Source: Bacillota bacterium (GTDB lineage: Bacteria; Bacillota; Clostridia; UBA1381). Taken from it: a stretch of DNA of 7,306 bases. Positions 5,805-7,306 of this stretch are shown here, piece by piece. The DNA is taken from contig JAJPXA010000174.1 of NCBI GenBank assembly GCA_021205715.1, positions 1 through 7,306 on the forward strand. Reading direction: 5' to 3'. Position 1 is the stretch's first letter. Each line of letters begins with the position of its first letter. Both the position numbers and the translations under genes were made by a program. The notes beneath the pieces are model-generated. The model saw only the letters and a list, made by a program, of their open reading frames with translations. It ran no database searches and was not told the origin of the DNA.

Positions 5805-6680
5805 ATGAAAAAAATAATGTATGTTGTCACGGCGGCGCTTGCCGCGTCTATGGCGCTGTCGTCGTGCGGCGTCGCGTCGGACGACGCATCGTCAAAAAGC
5901 GCGGACGCGACAAGCTCATCCAAGATAAACAAAAGTGCGGACGCGACAAGCTCGCCCAAGATAAGCAAGGAGCTTAAAGAGCTTACTCAGAACACCGTCG
6001 AAGCGACAATAGTGCTTGAAAACGGCGATGAGATAAACCTCGAGCTTTATCCCGATTTGGCGCCGGATACGGTTGAAAATTTTGTGGAGCTTGCGGACGA
6101 GGGATTTTATGACGGAACGATATTCCACAGAGTTATAGAGGGCTTTATGATTCAAGGCGGCGGCTATGACGAGGATTTGAACTCGCTTAAAGCGGACACG
6201 ATTGACGGCGAATTTACATCAAACGGCTTTGAGAACGACCTTTCGCATACGCGCGGCGTAATATCGATGGCAAGAACGCAGGATCCCGACAGCGCGTCGT
6301 CGCAGTTCTTTATAGTGCAGGAGGACTCAACCTATCTTGACGGCGAATACGCGGCGTTCGGAAAGGTAACCGACGAGGAAAGCCTTGAGGTTGTGGACGA
6401 TATAGCGTCGGTGAAAACCGGCACGGTTTCATCGGCGGGACTTGAGGATGTGCCCGTCACTCCGGTTGTTATAAAAACCGTGAAAATAAAAACTGGAAGC
6501 TCCTCAATCCTTGACGATGATGATGATAAGACGAGCAAGTCAAGCGCCAAGGACGATGACGATGACAAAACATCAAGCAAGTCAAGCGTCAAGGACGATG
6601 ATGATGACGATAATAAAACAACAAAAGATAAGAGCAGCGACAGCAAAGCGAGCGCCGAGCCGAGCGCCGCGTCGCTGTAA
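5805..6680 (+). CDS. Lipoprotein cyclophilin-type peptidyl-prolyl cis-trans isomerase
   Basis: A 291-residue foldase predicted to be lipid-anchored outside the cytoplasmic membrane. Residues 1-20 are a lipoprotein signal peptide (MKK, a hydrophobic core, lipobox LSSC) with Cys21 as the lipidated residue. Residues 22-60 are a Ser/Asp/Lys-rich linker containing a 12-residue tandem duplication (31-42, 43-54). Residues about 64-229 are a cyclophilin domain with FHRVIEGFMIQGG (catalytic Arg109, Gln117), SASSQFFI at 163-170 and LDGEYAAFG at 178-186. The position of the cyclosporin-contacting Trp of human CypA is Tyr. Residues 237-291 are a tail with three Asp runs separated by Lys/Ser/Thr. The ribosome binding site AGGAGGT (5790-5796) is near-perfect at eight-base spacing. 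It lies 32 bases after gyrA with no terminator, so co-transcription is likely. The natural substrate is unknown. Confidence 0.93.
   Translation: MKKIMYVVTAALAASMALSSCGVASDDASSKSADATSSSKINKSADATSSPKISKELKELTQNTVEATIVLENGDEINLELYPDLAPDTVENFVELADEGFYDGTIFHRVIEGFMIQGGGYDEDLNSLKADTIDGEFTSNGFENDLSHTRGVISMARTQDPDSASSQFFIVQEDSTYLDGEYAAFGKVTDEESLEVVDDIASVKTGTVSSAGLEDVPVTPVVIKTVKIKTGSSSILDDDDDKTSKSSAKDDDDDKTSSKSSVKDDDDDDNKTTKDKSSDSKASAEPSAASL
5895..5966 (+). repeat. 36-bp tandem duplication in the lipoprotein linker
   Basis: Units 5895-5930 and 5931-5966 are in frame and agree at 32 of 36 bases, encoding KSADATSSSKIN and KSADATSSPKIS. It lengthens the flexible tether between the lipid anchor and the cyclophilin domain. 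Three of the four differences change or sit in Ser codons, so the duplication is not brand-new. Confidence 0.85.
6513..6611 (+). repeat. Degenerate GAT/GAC repeats encoding Asp runs
   Basis: Three in-frame units begin at 6513, 6552 and 6594, each opening with five or six Asp codons (residues 237-241, 250-254, 264-269). The first two continue as KTS..KSS.K with near-identical wording. Such low-complexity codon repeats tend to vary in copy number. The mixed GAT/GAC usage argues against a pure trinucleotide slippage tract. Confidence 0.8.
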
Positions 6681-6697
6681 TCAAGAGAGGATTTAAT

Positions 6698-7177
6698 ATG
6701 AAGATTGAAATGGAAATGGAAAACGGCGGAATTGTTACCGCCGAGTTATACCCGGAAATTGCGCCGAAAACGGTGGATAATTTTATCGACCTTATAGAAT
6801 CGAACTTTTTCGACGGACTGATTTTTCACCGCGTAATCCCCGGATTTATGATTCAGGGCGGCGGCTACGACACGGACGGAAACCACAAGGACGCTCCGTC
6901 GATAAAGGGCGAATTCGCGTCAAACGGATTTAAAAATGACTTAAAGCACGAACGCGGCGTTCTCTCCATGGCGAGAACGATGTTCCCGAACAGCGCCTCG
7001 TCGCAGTTTTTCATAATGCACGACGACGCTCCGCATCTTGACGGCGAATATGCCGCGTTCGGACGCGTTATCGACGGTATGGACGTAGTTGACGAGATAG
7101 CCGAGGCTCCGACAGGATACGACGATAAGCCCGTTGACGATTGGGTAATTAAAACAATGCGTATTATTGAGGAATAA
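6698..7177 (+). CDS. Cytoplasmic cyclophilin-type peptidyl-prolyl cis-trans isomerase
   Basis: A compact 159-residue single-domain cyclophilin that catalyses cis-trans isomerisation of Xaa-Pro bonds. With no signal peptide or membrane segment, it should act in the cytoplasm. Active-site motifs are FHRVIPGFMIQGGG at 43-56 (Arg45, Phe50, Gln53), SASSQFFIMHD at 99-109 (Gln103, Phe105) and LDGEYAAFGRV at 114-124. His113 replaces the Trp of cyclosporin-sensitive human cyclophilin, as in many bacterial enzymes. The start at 6698 is supported by AGAGAGG (6684-6690) at seven-base spacing. It begins 17 bases after the lipoprotein cyclophilin stop, and the two catalytic domains are by eye about 60 percent identical with shared signatures such as SNGF.NDL, so they probably arose by tandem duplication. 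It is the last gene of the gyrA unit, closed by a strong terminator. Confidence 0.95.
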   Translation: MKIEMEMENGGIVTAELYPEIAPKTVDNFIDLIESNFFDGLIFHRVIPGFMIQGGGYDTDGNHKDAPSIKGEFASNGFKNDLKHERGVLSMARTMFPNSASSQFFIMHDDAPHLDGEYAAFGRVIDGMDVVDEIAEAPTGYDDKPVDDWVIKTMRIIEE

Positions 7178-7180
7178 TCG

Positions 7181-7212
7181 AAAAAGCCGTTTTTTAAAAA
7201 ACGGCTTTTTTT
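7181..7212 (+). terminator. Intrinsic terminator ending the gyrA-cyclophilin unit
   Basis: A perfect inverted repeat: A5-GCCG-T6 (7181-7195) against A6-CGGC-T7 (7196-7212). In practice the central T/A bases form the loop, leaving a stem of GCCG/CGGC extended by A:T pairs and followed by T residues. The symmetry means it could also stop transcription from the opposite side. It begins four bases after the stop codon. Confidence 0.95.
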
Positions 7213-7234
7213 GTTAAAAATTTTAAAAAGACTA

Positions 7235-7263
7235 TTGACAAACACGCGCGGCGGTGGTATTAT
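7235..7263 (+). promoter_or_regulatory. Sigma-A promoter for a gene beyond the right edge
   Basis: Perfect TTGACA (7235-7240), a 17-base spacer and TATTAT (7258-7263) with TG at 7255-7256 as an extended -10. The start point would be near 7270. GGAG at the very end of the window (7303-7306) could be the ribosome binding site of the next gene, which implies a short leader of about 45 bases. Confidence 0.82.
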
Positions 7264-7295
7264 TAACCTATAAAACAGGTAGGAATTATAGGTTA
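7264..7295 (+). promoter_or_regulatory. Operator-like inverted repeat over the start point
   Basis: TAACCTATAA (7264-7273) and TTATAGGTTA (7286-7295) are perfect 10-bp complements separated by 12 bases, starting one base after the -10 box and spanning the predicted transcription start. The placement suits a repressor site that blocks promoter escape. The arms are AT-rich with no T run, so a terminator is unlikely. An autoregulated Rrf2/IscR-type or similar regulator downstream is only a guess, as the gene is not in the window. Confidence 0.55.
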
Positions 7296-7306
7296 TAGGC
7301 TTGGAG

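Overview
The window looks like a chromosomal segment of an anaerobic, probably gut-dwelling member of the Clostridia (Oscillospiraceae/Ruminococcaceae-like). Four things suggest this: strong AGGAG-type ribosome binding sites, consensus sigma-A promoters, a GyrA with Ala-Ser at the quinolone position, and palindromic repeats of the CTCCCCT/AGGGGAG type that are common in gut Firmicutes. The taxonomic call is an inference from style, not from a search.

Layout. Positions 1-46 hold a fragment of palindromic repeat. Positions 62-1191 are an apparently intact IS481-type insertion sequence with one transposase gene on the minus strand and imperfect terminal inverted repeats. Its leader carries two interlocked inverted repeats that look like a guard against translation from read-through transcripts. 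After a near-consensus promoter (1221-1249) comes a 345-bp palindrome-packed, MITE-like element (1260-1604) with perfect 14-bp inverted ends and a candidate ATCA target duplication. It sits in the leader of a MATE-family efflux transporter gene (1651-2979), which ends in a strong terminator.

The right half is a separate unit. A strong promoter (3107-3135) drives gyrA (3244-5772). Two cyclophilin-type peptidyl-prolyl isomerases follow with short gaps and no terminator: a secreted lipoprotein with an Asp-rich tail (5805-6680) and a short cytoplasmic enzyme (6698-7177). The unit ends at a perfect A/T-flanked terminator (7181-7212). The last 70 bases are a consensus promoter plus an operator-like inverted repeat for a gene starting just beyond the window.

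Working together: DNA gyrase, a cytoplasmic foldase and an envelope foldase are probably co-transcribed, while the MATE pump is a separate one-gene unit whose 5' leader has been rebuilt by mobile DNA. The housekeeping genes are ordinary. The unusual material is the IS leader, the palindrome array and the cyclophilin pair.
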